Made by a program: the position numbers and the translations under genes | Shown: positions 18,717 through 28,200 of the stretch, piece by piece | How the letters are laid out: every line of letters begins with the position of its first letter | Numbering within the stretch: the stretch's first letter is position 1 | Notes under the pieces: model-generated | The model's database searches: none | What the model was told of the DNA's origin: nothing | What the model saw: only the letters and a program-made list of their open reading frames with translations | NCBI GenBank assembly: GCA_002420145.1 | Contig: DIHL01000031.1 | Location: forward strand, 1-64,000 | DNA length: 64,000 bases | Reading direction: 5' to 3' | Source: Bacteroidetes bacterium UBA5697 | GTDB lineage: Bacteria > Bacteroidota > Bacteroidia > B-17B0 > Aurantibacillaceae

Positions 18717-19662
18717 ATGAAATCAATTATTTTTTGTTTGGGACTTCTTTTTGTTTCAGCAACGTGCTTTGTTGCGCAAGAATTATCTGGCTTTGTAAAA
18801 GATAAAAAAACAAAATGGTATTCCATATGTAAATATTGGTATTCCGGCTAAAGCATTTGGAATCATTGCGGACGATAACGGTGCTTTTAAATTTAAAATT
18901 ACCTCTGAAAAAGATACAGACACTTTGCAAATTACATCTATTGGTTATTATCCAGTGGTAATGAGTATAGCTGATTTTAAAAAACTATGCTCTCAAAACA
19001 CTCCTATTACGTTAACAGAAGAAGTGTATCAATTAGCCACTACAACTGTAAGACCTGATGAATACGAAGCAAAAGTTTTAGGAACTACAAGTGTGGCTGA
19101 TTTAGAATGTGTTAACCTAAGCGGATTAAAACAAAAGAATACAGCCTCTGTTCGTAGATATAAAGAAAAAGGATTAAGCGAAAAATCAGCGGGTATTGAA
19201 ATAGGAAACAAAATTTCTATTAAAAAAGGACAACAAACATTTATTGATAAAATACAATTTAAAGCATGCTTAGCAGAAAATGACACTGCTATTTTCCGTA
19301 TCAATATTTACTCAGAAGGAAAAACAACGAAGAGAGTATTAACTCCAATTGGAATGGTGAAGGTTATTAATTCTAATAACGAATTAAAAGAACCTATCAT
19401 TATTAAATCAATTGGTAAAATACAGGTTCATGAAATTGATGTATCTAAGCAAAACATCGAAGTAACTGATGATTTTATCATTGCCTTAGAATGTATTTAT
19501 GCATCTAATTCACAAATGAATATTGGCGCTAAACCTGCTATGTTTGGGTCAACTGATTTATTAATCAGAGAAAGTATCATGGATGAATGGGTTAAAGTTC
19601 CTATGATTAACTTAACCTTTATTGCCGCTACCGTTACCTACAAAAAGAAAGGTAAAAAATAG
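18717..19662 (+). pseudogene. Carboxypeptidase-regulatory-like secreted protein, broken by a one-base frameshift
   Basis: The ATG at 18717 begins a clear signal peptide (MKSIIFCLGLLFVSATCFVAQ) and the strand ELSGFVKDKKT, but the frame stops 44 codons in. Removing one A from the CAAAAT run at 18811-18816 gives KDKKTNGIPYVNIGIPAKAFG...DDNGAFKF, an uninterrupted CarboxypepD_reg-like beta-sandwich that runs on in one frame to the TAA at 19662 (about 314 residues). The C-terminal ~200 residues are not recognised. The rest is undamaged, so this is either a very recent mutation, phase variation at the homopolymer, or a sequencing error. An alternative start at 18925 (TTG) would lack a signal peptide and is unlikely. 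Confidence 0.8.
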
Positions 19663-19731
19663 GCTTATAATTTCCTCGTATCTTTTTAAACATTCATCAG
19701 TTATAGTTTTAAACCACTAAACTTATGAATC

Positions 19732-20592
19732 ATGAAAACTTACACCACCCTACTCTTTGCTCTATTATCTATTGCAAAAGTTTCAACAATTCATGCAGGA
19801 GATTCTTTAAAGGATAAACCTATAAAACCTACTAATCCCTGCGATATTTACGATAAACAAAACATCGGCAACAGGCTCCCTATAAATTACACCAGTTTAA
19901 GAGAAAGCGACGTTGCTTGGGAGAAAAGAGTTTGGCGCGACATTGACATGAGAGAAAAACAAAATCAACCATTGTATTACCCACTAGAATACAATGCTTG
20001 CAGAAGCTCTCTATTTCAAACTATCACTCGACAAATTTTAAATGGTAACATCATTGCTTTTAAAGACGAAGATTTTTTAATCCCATATAACGATGCTGAG
20101 ATAAAAAACAAACTCGTTAAACGAGATACATTGCCTCAAATTATTTACAATGAATTAGGAGAAGAATTATCTCCAATCATGGTTCCAACTGTTGATTCAA
20201 CTAGTATTTATGCTCGTATTTTAAAATTTAGAGTAAAAGAAGATTGGTATTTTGATAGACAGAAATCGAGTTTAGAAGTTCGTATTGTTGGCTTAGCAGC
20301 TATAGAATATAATGAGGAACGAGATTATTACAGAGAATTGTATTGGGTATATTTCCCTTCTTGTCGCCCCTACTTCGCTCGTAATGATGTTTATAATTTC
20401 AAGAACGATTCTGAACGAAGAAGCTTAGATGATATTTTCTGGAAGAGACAATTCACAAGTACCATTGTTAAAGAATCTAATGTACAAGACCGTTATATTG
20501 ACCAATACCAAAAAGGTATTGATGCTTTAGTAGAAGCGGATAAAATAAAGATGAACATCTTTACTTGGGAACATGATTTGTGGAATTATTAA
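19732..20592 (+). CDS. gldN: GldN/PorN-family gliding and T9SS protein
   Basis: 286 residues with a signal peptide (ending STIHAG). The WEKRVWRDIDMREKQNQPLYYP region and the following domain with SLFQTITRQILNGNIIAF, and later VKEDWYFDRQKS, are typical of GldN/PorN. GldN forms the periplasmic ring of the type IX secretion system with GldK. In most genomes gldK-gldL-gldM-gldN are contiguous; here gldN stands alone after an unrelated secreted-protein gene and before purL. It is either a relocated gldN or a paralogue. A strong palindromic terminator follows. Confidence 0.85.
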   Translation: MKTYTTLLFALLSIAKVSTIHAGDSLKDKPIKPTNPCDIYDKQNIGNRLPINYTSLRESDVAWEKRVWRDIDMREKQNQPLYYPLEYNACRSSLFQTITRQILNGNIIAFKDEDFLIPYNDAEIKNKLVKRDTLPQIIYNELGEELSPIMVPTVDSTSIYARILKFRVKEDWYFDRQKSSLEVRIVGLAAIEYNEERDYYRELYWVYFPSCRPYFARNDVYNFKNDSERRSLDDIFWKRQFTSTIVKESNVQDRYIDQYQKGIDALVEADKIKMNIFTWEHDLWNY

Positions 20593-20597
20593 AAAAC

Positions 20598-20631
20598 AAA
20601 AAAAGGTTCAGTAATTACTGAACCTTTTTTT
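20598..20631. terminator. Bidirectional terminator between gldN and purL
   Basis: A perfect 17-bp palindrome (arms 20598-20614 and 20615-20631) starts with seven A and ends with seven T. It sits between the convergent gldN and purL stops and should end transcription from both. Confidence 0.9.
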
Positions 20632-20637
20632 AATAAA

Positions 20638-23600
20638 CTATTTCTTTTTCTCAATCCATTTTCTGGCATTTACAAAAGCTTCAATCCATGGAGAAACCTC
20701 ATCTTTGTGATCTCTATCTGGATAATTAGCCCAGTTCCAAGGGAATGTCGAACGCTCGATATGTGGCATCATTACTAAATGACGGCCAGTTGTATCACAC
20801 ATCATCGCTGTATTAAAATCAGAACCATTTGGATTTGCAGGGTAATTTGCATAAGCATATTTTGCAACGATGTTATATTTATCTTCTGCATAAGGTAATT
20901 TAAATTTACCTTCTCCATGTGAAATCCAAACACCTAAAGTTGTTCCTTCTAAAGTAGATAACATCACTGAGTTGTTTTTTTGAACTTTCACTGATGTAAA
21001 TCCACTCTCATGTTTTTGAGACGTATTATGGTGCATTTTTCCATGAACTTCATGTTCAGGATTAATTAACTCTAATTCCATTAATAATTGGCAGCCATTA
21101 CAAATACCAACCGATAATGTATCTTCACGTTTAAAGAAATTCTTTAACGCCGTGTTTGCTTTTTCGTTATATAAAAAGGCACCAGCCCAACCTTTAGCTG
21201 ATCCTAATACATCTGAATTTGAGAATCCACCAACCGCACCAATAAACTGAATATCTTCTAAATTCTCTCTACCCGAAATTAAATCTGTCATATGCACATC
21301 CTTCACATCAAAACCTGCTAAATACATCGCATTAGCCATTTCACGCTCTGAGTTAGATCCTTTCTCACGAATGATGGCTGCTTTAGGACGAGGTTTAGAA
21401 GAATCAATCACTGGTAACTTTCCATCAAAGTGTGCTGGGAATGTAAATTGTAAAGGTTGATTTTTAAAGTTGTTATAACGCTCTTGCGCCATTCCATTTT
21501 TAGATTGTTTAGAATCTAAAAAGAAAGACGTTTTGTACCAAGTATCTCTTGTTTCAGACACATTAAATGTAAATGTATCTGCATTGTTTTTTATGGTTAC
21601 TGAATTTCCTTCAACAACTGAACCAATTTTGAAAACCTCAACGTTGTGTTTTGCAAACTCAGCCTCAACAGAAGCATCTGCTTGAAAAACAACCGCAATG
21701 TTTTCGTTGAATAATGCTTTTACTGTATCGCTTTCTTTTAAAGCTGTTAAATCATAATTTGCTCCTAAGTTTACATCCGCAAAACATAATTCTAATAACG
21801 TCGTAATTAAACCACCGCTACCCACATCATGTCCTGCGTGAATCTTACGATCTTTAATTAAATCTTGCAATACATTAAATGTCTTTTTAAAGAATGCACC
21901 GTCTTTAATAGTAGGGACATCTGTACCGATTTTATTTAATACTTGTGCAAACGACGAACCTCCTAATTTAAACGAATCTTGAGATAAGTTAATGTAATAA
22001 ATATTTCCACCGTTACGTTTTAAAACTGGTTCAACAACCTTTGTAATATTTGAACAGTTTCCTGCGGCTGATATAATAACCGTTCCTGGTGCAATTACCT
22101 CATCGTTAGGATATTTTTGTTTCATTGATAAAGAATCTTTTCCAGTTGGAATATTGATTCCTAATTCAATGGCAAATTCCGAACAAGCTTGCACGGCTTC
22201 GTATAAACGAGCATCTTCACCTTCGTTCTTACAAGCCCACATCCAGTTTGCAGAAAGCGATACTGATTTCATACCATCTTTTAATGGCGCCCAAACTAAA
22301 TTAGATAAAGATTCAGCAATGGCAGTTCTTGAACCTGCTGCTGGATTTACTAATGCAGATATTGGTGAATGACCAATCGTGGTTGCAATTCCTTCTTTGC
22401 CTTTATAATCTAAAGCCATTACACCCACATTGTTTAATGGCAATTGTAATGGACCAGCACATTGTTGTTTAGCTACTCTTCCGCCAACACAGCGGTCAAC
22501 TTTGTTTGTTAACCAATCTTTACAAGCTACTGCTTCTAATTGCAACACTTGATTTAAATATGCAGGAAAGTTTGCTGTTGAATAGCTTAATTCTGAATAA
22601 TTTGTTTTAACGGTTTTATCCGTCATGATGGTTTTTGGAGAGCTTCCAAAGAAATCTTCCAATGCATAATCCATTGGTTTTAACCCTGTCGTTTTAGATT
22701 GGAATGTAAAACGGTGGTCGTTAGTTACATCCCCAACTTGATACATTGGCGAACGCTCACGGTCTGCAATACGTTGCAAAGTATCAATATCTTTTTGACC
22801 AATCACTAAGCCCATACGTTCTTGTGATTCGTTACCAATAATTTCTTTTGCTGATAAGGTTGGATCACCTACTGGTAATTTATCCAAATCAATTAAACCA
22901 CCTGTTGCTTCTACTAATTCAGATAAACAGTTTAAATGTCCACCAGCACCATGATCATGAATAGACACAATTGGATTATTATCGCTTTCTACTAAACCAC
23001 GCACCGCGTTTGCTGCACGTTTTTGCATTTCAGGATTAGAACGTTGAATGGCATTTAATTCGATTCCCGAACCAAAAGCTCCAGTATCAGCTGAAGATAC
23101 TGCTGCTCCACCCATTCCAATTCGGTAATTTTCTCCTCCTAAAATAACAATCTTATCTCCTGCCTTAGGTTCCTTTTTAATCGCTTGGTTTAATTTGCCA
23201 TAACCAATACCACCAGCTTGCATAATTACTTTATCGTAACCAATCTTACGAATGTTCTCTACTCCGCTCGAACTGACAGTTTTCTCTTGATGCTCAAAGG
23301 TTAATACCGAACCTGTAATTAAAGGCTGACCAAATTTATTTCCAAAATCAGAAGCACCGTTAGATGCTTTGATTAAAATATCCATTGGTGTTTGATACAA
23401 CCATTGACGTTCTTTCATTCCTGCTTCCCACTCTCTTCCGTTTTCTAAACGAGAATAAGAAGTCATGTATACTGCGGTTCCTGCTAATGGCAATGAACCT
23501 TGTCCACCTGCTAAACGGTCACGTATTTCTCCACCCGAACCTGTTGCTGCTCCATTAAATGGCTCAACGGTTGTAGGGAAATTATGTGTTTCGGCTTTTA

Positions 23601-24330
23601 ATGATAAAACCGATTCAAATTCTTTTTCTTCGTAAAAGTCTGGTTTATCAGCACTCTTAGGAGCAAACTGAACAACCTTAGGCCCTTTCACAAAAGCCAC
23701 ATTATCTTTATAAGCAGAAACGATATCGTTAGGGTTCGTCTCTGATGTTTTCTTAATTAATTTAAAAAGTGATGTTGGCTTAGTCTCTCCGTCAATCACA
23801 AAAGTTCCATTAAATATTTTATGACGACAGTGTTCTGAGTTTGCTTGAGAGAAGGCGAAAATTTCAGAGTCAGTTAATTTGCGTCCTAACTTCGTAGATA
23901 AGTTATTTAAGTAATCTACTTCTTCGCTGCTTAATGCTAAACCTTCTGATTTGTTGTAAGCGGCAATATCAGTAATTTCTAAAATTGGCTCAGGTTTAAT
24001 ATTGATGGTATAAATCTCTTGATTCAATTCGCTATACTTTTGAGACAACATGGGGTCAAAAGCAGTATAATCAGAAGTTACTTTTTCAAACTCTTCGATT
24101 CGGATAATACCAGTAATACCCATGTTTTGAGTAATTTCAACAGCATTTGTGCTCCAAGGTGTAATCATGGCAGCGCGTGGGCCAACAAAAAAATCCGTTA
24201 GTACGGATTTCTCTATTTTATGAGCGCCGCCAAACAGCCAGTTTAATTTTTGAACGTCTGCAGATGAAATGGAGTCTTGTGCTTGAACTGCAAAAACAGT
24301 ATTGGATTGGTTTCCGAAGAAATGAATCAT
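20638..24330 (-). CDS. purL: Phosphoribosylformylglycinamidine synthase (single chain)
   Basis: 1230 residues, the large one-chain PurL with fused glutaminase; many other bacteria split it into PurLQS. It makes FGAM from FGAR in de novo purine synthesis. The N-terminal region contains SQANSEHCRHKIFNG, the ATP-binding AIR-synthase-like domains include LKAETHNFPT, and the C-terminal class I amidotransferase has the nucleophile Cys1078 in GICNGCQ. A consensus promoter lies just upstream. No other pur gene is adjacent. Confidence 0.97.
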   Translation of the reverse strand: MIHFFGNQSNTVFAVQAQDSISSADVQKLNWLFGGAHKIEKSVLTDFFVGPRAAMITPWSTNAVEITQNMGITGIIRIEEFEKVTSDYTAFDPMLSQKYSELNQEIYTINIKPEPILEITDIAAYNKSEGLALSSEEVDYLNNLSTKLGRKLTDSEIFAFSQANSEHCRHKIFNGTFVIDGETKPTSLFKLIKKTSETNPNDIVSAYKDNVAFVKGPKVVQFAPKSADKPDFYEEKEFESVLSLKAETHNFPTTVEPFNGAATGSGGEIRDRLAGGQGSLPLAGTAVYMTSYSRLENGREWEAGMKERQWLYQTPMDILIKASNGASDFGNKFGQPLITGSVLTFEHQEKTVSSSGVENIRKIGYDKVIMQAGGIGYGKLNQAIKKEPKAGDKIVILGGENYRIGMGGAAVSSADTGAFGSGIELNAIQRSNPEMQKRAANAVRGLVESDNNPIVSIHDHGAGGHLNCLSELVEATGGLIDLDKLPVGDPTLSAKEIIGNESQERMGLVIGQKDIDTLQRIADRERSPMYQVGDVTNDHRFTFQSKTTGLKPMDYALEDFFGSSPKTIMTDKTVKTNYSELSYSTANFPAYLNQVLQLEAVACKDWLTNKVDRCVGGRVAKQQCAGPLQLPLNNVGVMALDYKGKEGIATTIGHSPISALVNPAAGSRTAIAESLSNLVWAPLKDGMKSVSLSANWMWACKNEGEDARLYEAVQACSEFAIELGINIPTGKDSLSMKQKYPNDEVIAPGTVIISAAGNCSNITKVVEPVLKRNGGNIYYINLSQDSFKLGGSSFAQVLNKIGTDVPTIKDGAFFKKTFNVLQDLIKDRKIHAGHDVGSGGLITTLLELCFADVNLGANYDLTALKESDTVKALFNENIAVVFQADASVEAEFAKHNVEVFKIGSVVEGNSVTIKNNADTFTFNVSETRDTWYKTSFFLDSKQSKNGMAQERYNNFKNQPLQFTFPAHFDGKLPVIDSSKPRPKAAIIREKGSNSEREMANAMYLAGFDVKDVHMTDLISGRENLEDIQFIGAVGGFSNSDVLGSAKGWAGAFLYNEKANTALKNFFKREDTLSVGICNGCQLLMELELINPEHEVHGKMHHNTSQKHESGFTSVKVQKNNSVMLSTLEGTTLGVWISHGEGKFKLPYAEDKYNIVAKYAYANYPANPNGSDFNTAMMCDTTGRHLVMMPHIERSTFPWNWANYPDRDHKDEVSPWIEAFVNARKWIEKKK

Positions 24331-24361
24331 AGGTTTGATTTATTGGTTGTTTTTGAAAGCG

Positions 24362-24392
24362 CAAAGTTAATGTTATTAGAGAAAATAGCCAA
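24362..24392 (-). promoter_or_regulatory. purL promoter (TTG-N20-TAACTTTG)
   Basis: On the minus strand a TTG (24392-24390) and TAACTTTG (24369-24362) are separated by exactly 20 nt, a full match to the Bacteroidota consensus. The purL ATG follows 31 nt later. Confidence 0.75.
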
Positions 24393-24436
24393 TTAGCCAA
24401 GTATTATTTATCCCCAGAAATCAACAGATTTAAACA

Positions 24437-24469
24437 AAAAAGGCTTGGTAAAAAATACCAAGCCTTTTT
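24437..24469. terminator. Hairpin terminator after the DUF4412 protein gene
   Basis: Arms of 14 bp (24437-24450 and 24456-24469) with a five-A loop and flanking A/T runs lie just past the stop of the minus-strand gene at 24488. Confidence 0.85.
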
Positions 24470-24487
24470 ATATTTTAAAACTTCTAA

Positions 24488-25168
24488 TTATCTACCACCT
24501 TGCATAGCTTTTAACTCATCCATGGTCATCAATTTATAACCTTCAGTTGATAATTCAAATTTTGAATCTGGAACTGGTTCAATAGAAACTTCTTTTGCAA
24601 CCATTTTAAATTTCATTCCACCTTGTCCACCAGAATATTCAAAAGGAACTCCATTTAAACCTTTCATAATTGATTGGCCGCGACCTTTTCCGTCTTTATT
24701 AGGGTTTTCAAATTTGTCGCAATACCACATTTCTGTTTTTTCTTCTTTTTTATCTTTTCCAACAGTCGTAACAATTGCTTTTTTGCACTCATAACCAGCA
24801 ATCATTTTTGTTTCGTTAACATACTCAATTTTTGGATCAGCAGGCTTTTCTTTTTGTTTAGCCTCTTCCTTTTCCATTTCTTCTTTAGTTTGTTTAACAG
24901 CAATTTTATTACCCATTTGTTCCATTAACATAACCATACCTTTTTCATCAACTAATGTTTGATTTGAAAACATCATCGATGACATTTCTGATAAAGCTTT
25001 ACCATTTTTGAAAGTAGATTTTAATTCCATATCTCCCATCATAGCTGCTTGCTCTGGAGGAAGGCCTTCCATTGTCATAGCATAAGTTATAGAACCTTCT
25101 TTAATTTGTGCATTTAATGATAATGCTGATAACGCAACAACAGCAAGAGTAGAGAATAATTTGTTCAT
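24488..25168 (-). CDS. DUF4412-like secreted protein
   Basis: 226 residues from the ATG at 25168, chosen because it gives a clean signal peptide (MNKLFSTLAVVALSALSLNAQ); an upstream in-frame ATG adds 16 charged residues. It is Met- and Lys-rich, with a charged stretch KEEMEKEEAKQKEK. The motif KMIAGYECKKA followed by a WYCDKF strand is characteristic of the DUF4412/GLPGLI-like periplasmic proteins of Bacteroidota. Function unknown. The neighbouring minus-strand gene at 25407 carries the same KKIAGYNCKK motif and is a diverged paralogue. Confidence 0.8.
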   Translation of the reverse strand: MNKLFSTLAVVALSALSLNAQIKEGSITYAMTMEGLPPEQAAMMGDMELKSTFKNGKALSEMSSMMFSNQTLVDEKGMVMLMEQMGNKIAVKQTKEEMEKEEAKQKEKPADPKIEYVNETKMIAGYECKKAIVTTVGKDKKEEKTEMWYCDKFENPNKDGKGRGQSIMKGLNGVPFEYSGGQGGMKFKMVAKEVSIEPVPDSKFELSTEGYKLMTMDELKAMQGGR

Positions 25169-25284
25169 GGTTTTAATTTTATAATTGTGTGTTTTGTTTT
25201 TCAATTGATATGCCAATTTACAACTTTAGAAGTTTTATATTGTGAAAATATGCTAAATGGTAAAATGAATTGATGAAATGTAAT

Positions 25285-25392
25285 GGAACACTGATGACAC
25301 TGATTACACTGATTTAATGTGATTTTATTATTTCTTTTTTAAACCTAAAAAATAATCTTATAAATCATAACTATCTGTGGTATCTGCGTTCT
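25285..25392. repeat. Imperfect palindrome with CACTGAT repeats
   Basis: The left part carries three tandem ACTGAT units (AACACTGATGACACTGATTACACTGATT). The right part is its imperfect inverse, ending TCTGTGGTATCTGCGTTCT. It looks like a diverged copy of the CACTGATT/AATCTGTG type of intergenic palindrome that is dispersed in many bacterial genomes. No ORF or promoter is evident inside. Confidence 0.55.
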
Positions 25393-25406
25393 ATAAAATT
25401 AAGTAT

Positions 25407-26093
25407 TTACTTTTGAATATCTTCAAATAGTTTCTCCATCTCAGCACGAGTTACTATTTTATAAAAAGCTGGAACTTCAAAAACATCATCTTTTATCTCT
25501 TCTTTTTTAACTGAAGTAGCAGTAAAACACATTTCTAAACCTAATTTTTTTAATCGATATTGCATTAACATTCCTTTTACCTGTTTATAAGGTCCAATAT
25601 TATTGATACTATCTAACCCTAGTTCATTTGTATAATAAACGTCAAAATATTCTGTAGGATTATTAACATAAGTTGCTTTTATTTTTTTACAGTTATATCC
25701 AGCTATTTTTTTAGTTCCTTTTACTTCTTCTAATTTTAATTCATAATCCTTATTTTCTTGCACTAAATCTGATTCTGTTTGAATACAAGCATTCTTAATA
25801 TCCATAAACTTAACCATTTGAGTCAATGTTTTTTTACCTGGATCACTAATAAAAATGGTATTAAAAATACCCATTGTACTCATTTCTACCTGTAAGCGGT
25901 TGTCTTTAAACTTTACAGTTGCTGATCCTGGAGCTAATCCAGCCATGGGGTGTGATTGGTCTACCACCTCAGCATTATATTCAATAACACCCTCTGTTAA
26001 AGCGTTTTCGGATTTACCAGAACCGCCACATGACACAAGAGACACTATGGAAACTAAGAAAGAAAATAATAATATTCGTTTAGTTGTTATCAA
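25407..26093 (-). CDS. DUF4412-like lipoprotein
   Basis: 228 residues. The signal ends in a lipobox (SLVSC, Cys22) followed by a Gly/Ser-rich tether, so it is membrane-anchored. The mature part carries KKIAGYNCKKIKATY and a following YFDVYYTNEL strand, the same arrangement as the protein encoded at 24488, with which it probably shares an ancestor. Homologues are annotated only as domains of unknown function. It could bind a small ligand or sense envelope state, but nothing in the sequence settles this. Confidence 0.8.
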   Translation of the reverse strand: MITTKRILLFSFLVSIVSLVSCGGSGKSENALTEGVIEYNAEVVDQSHPMAGLAPGSATVKFKDNRLQVEMSTMGIFNTIFISDPGKKTLTQMVKFMDIKNACIQTESDLVQENKDYELKLEEVKGTKKIAGYNCKKIKATYVNNPTEYFDVYYTNELGLDSINNIGPYKQVKGMLMQYRLKKLGLEMCFTATSVKKEEIKDDVFEVPAFYKIVTRAEMEKLFEDIQK

Positions 26094-26144
26094 AAGGATA
26101 GATTAAAGAAATCGAAAGATAATCATTTGGATTAAATCGACAAA

Positions 26145-27542
26145 TTAATACCCTAAAATTTTTAACATCGATTTATAACTCTGTTCTTTGGCAAATAACT
26201 TAGTCGTTAATTTTCCCTCTTCATCTTTATCTATCAACACATGTTTGGGAGCTGGCACTAAACAATGCTGCGTGCCGCCATATCCACTTAATGCTTCCTG
26301 ATAGGCTCCTGTATGGAAAAATCCTACATATAAAGGTTGTTTATCTGTACGTGACACTTTGGGTAAAAACACCTGATTAGTATGGGCCTCACTATTATAA
26401 TAATCCATACTATCACAAGTTAAACCACCTAAATTAACTGGTACATAAGGCTTGTCCCAATTATTAACAGCTAATAAAATAAAGCGCTGATTTATACCCC
26501 AAGTATCGGGAAGCGTAGTGATAAATGAGCTGTCAATCATATACCATTGTTCACGGTCGTTCTGTTGTTTTTGATCGATAATAGAGTATAATGTTGCTCC
26601 ACTTTCTGCTACAGTAAACGATCCAAACTCTGTAAAAATGTTTGGCTCATCTATCTCGTGTTGGGTACAATAAGTTTTAATTTGAGATACAATCTCTTCA
26701 ACCATGTATTCATAATTGTAATCAAAACTTAAAGAGGTGCGAATTGGCATACCACCTCCAATGTTTAATGAATCTAAGCTCGGACAGATTTTTTTCAGTT
26801 CTTTATAAATGTTTAAACACTTGTTTAACTCCGTCCAATAGTAAATAGTATCCTTAATACCATTATTAATAAAGAAATGCAACAACTTTAGTTCAAACTT
26901 AGGATTGTTTTGTATCTTCTCTTTATAAAGACTAATAATATCAGTGTAACGAACCCCTAGACGAGATGAATAGAAGGCAAAAGAGGGTTCTTCTTCCGTA
27001 CTAATTCTTATTCCGAGTTGACATTTAGCAACTTTTACATTCTTTTTATAGTGTTCAAACTCATCTAAATGGTCAAGAACGGGGATTACATTATAGCCAT
27101 CATTTAATAATTCCGAGATATATTGTTTGTAGTTTGTTTTCTTATAACCATTACATATAATGAAGGTGTCTTTAGTAATCATCTTCTTTTTAATTTGCTC
27201 ACGAATAATTTGAATATCATAAGCCGAAGATGTTTCTATATGCACGTCATTCTTTAGCACTTCATCTAAAACAAAGCTAAAGTGAGAGCTTTTGGTGCAA
27301 TAGCAATATACATATTTACCTTTATAATCAGCTTTTGCCATCGCTACATTAAACATACGTTTAGCTTTTTGTATTTGCGACGTAATTTTTGGTAAATACG
27401 TGATTTTTAATGGAGTACCATATTGTTTAATAATATCCATTAATGGAATATCATTAAAATATAATTCATCGTCAATCACTTCAAACGATTCTTGCGGAAA
27501 ATCGAAGGTTTGTTCGATTAAGTTTTGGTATTTATTTTCCAT
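26145..27542 (-). CDS. Arginine decarboxylase-like PLP enzyme (type III fold)
   Basis: 465 residues from the ATG at 27542; a GTG two codons upstream would overlap the promoter. The alanine-racemase-like barrel starts at KYVYCYCTKSSHFSF, whose Lys is the likely PLP lysine, and continues through LNIGGGMP (phosphate-binding glycine loop) to HTGAYQEALSGYGGTQHC near the C-terminus. This matches the Bacteroidota arginine decarboxylases that begin polyamine synthesis by making agmatine. Ornithine or diaminopimelate specificity cannot be excluded. A deoxyhypusine-synthase-like gene lies 3 kb away. Confidence 0.85.
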   Translation of the reverse strand: MENKYQNLIEQTFDFPQESFEVIDDELYFNDIPLMDIIKQYGTPLKITYLPKITSQIQKAKRMFNVAMAKADYKGKYVYCYCTKSSHFSFVLDEVLKNDVHIETSSAYDIQIIREQIKKKMITKDTFIICNGYKKTNYKQYISELLNDGYNVIPVLDHLDEFEHYKKNVKVAKCQLGIRISTEEEPSFAFYSSRLGVRYTDIISLYKEKIQNNPKFELKLLHFFINNGIKDTIYYWTELNKCLNIYKELKKICPSLDSLNIGGGMPIRTSLSFDYNYEYMVEEIVSQIKTYCTQHEIDEPNIFTEFGSFTVAESGATLYSIIDQKQQNDREQWYMIDSSFITTLPDTWGINQRFILLAVNNWDKPYVPVNLGGLTCDSMDYYNSEAHTNQVFLPKVSRTDKQPLYVGFFHTGAYQEALSGYGGTQHCLVPAPKHVLIDKDEEGKLTTKLFAKEQSYKSMLKILGY

Positions 27543-27547
27543 AAGCA

Positions 27548-27577
27548 CAAATGTAAGTTACTTGGATTAGAGTTCAA
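27548..27577 (-). promoter_or_regulatory. Promoter of the decarboxylase gene, leaderless type
   Basis: Minus strand TTG (27577-27575), 19 nt, then TACATTTG (27555-27548), a complete consensus match. Only five bases separate the box from the ATG at 27542, so transcription should start at or beside the start codon. This also rules against the GTG at 27548. Confidence 0.7.
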
Positions 27578-27633
27578 AGTACTAAAGTAAGTTATTTGGA
27601 TTTATTAATAATTATTTAACCGTAAAAGCTTTG

Positions 27634-27700
27634 ATTACGAATATAATACGAATCTGGATTTAACCAGTCTCGATTCGTATATTCGCACATGATTCGTAAT
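27634..27700. repeat. Palindromic ACGAAT-rich intergenic element
   Basis: ATTACGAAT and ATACGAATC on the left are matched in inverse by GATTCGTAT and ATTCGTAAT on the right, forming an imperfect hairpin of about 67 bp. A related ACGAA-rich palindrome lies at 36680-36722. Confidence 0.5.
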
Positions 27701-27727
27701 TATTTTCATCTTATTAAAACAAAACCT

Positions 27728-27735
27728 TAATTTCG
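27728..27735 (+). promoter_or_regulatory. -7-like box directly before the DUF4293 gene
   Basis: TAATTTCG matches TAnnTTTG at seven of eight positions and ends 4 nt before the ATG at 27740, consistent with a leaderless transcript. Confidence 0.35.
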
Positions 27736-27739
27736 CGTC

Positions 27740-28186
27740 ATGATTCAACGTAAACAAACCCTTTTCTTATTAGTTGTAGTTATTATAGCTATTACTTTGT
27801 TCTTTATTACTTTCCAAAACATTGTTATTCCCAATGGCCATTGGCCAATATGTTTAATGCCTGGCTGTAGTTCGGATATCACCAATTCAAATATTTACTT
27901 CCCCATCGTATTTAATGTCATTATACTTATATTAAGTACAACTATCATCTTTTTATATAAAAACCGAGTATTACAATATAAGTTAGCAAACTTATTAGTT
28001 CTGTTTAATATATTTTTAGTTGGTCTATTCTTTCTATTATCATATATAAAAGAAGGACAAACAGGAACCGTTTCTTACCAAATTGGATCTTTTTTACCAC
28101 TTATTTCAGCTGTTTTTGCTTATTTAGCGGCTCATTTTATTAAAAAAGATGAGCAAATGGTAAGAAGTGCAGATAGAATTAGATAA
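27740..28186 (+). CDS. DUF4293 integral membrane protein
   Basis: 148 residues with four predicted membrane helices (about 5-25, 52-72, 80-100 and 115-135). The N-terminus MIQRKQTLFL and the C-terminus DEQMVRSADRIR are the recognisable ends of DUF4293, a small membrane family restricted to Bacteroidota. The function of the family is not known. It stands alone between two palindromic intergenic elements. Confidence 0.85.
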   Translation: MIQRKQTLFLLVVVIIAITLFFITFQNIVIPNGHWPICLMPGCSSDITNSNIYFPIVFNVIILILSTTIIFLYKNRVLQYKLANLLVLFNIFLVGLFFLLSYIKEGQTGTVSYQIGSFLPLISAVFAYLAAHFIKKDEQMVRSADRIR

Positions 28187-28200
28187 AATCTACTGCTTTT

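Noticed and set aside
18925..19662. A separate 245-residue gene starting with TTG
   Set aside because: The upstream sequence gives a signal peptide and the start of the same domain once one base is removed; the TTG start would cut the domain in half.
24218..24400. Short minus-strand ORF at the purL start
   Set aside because: It overlaps the purL start in another frame and spans the purL promoter.
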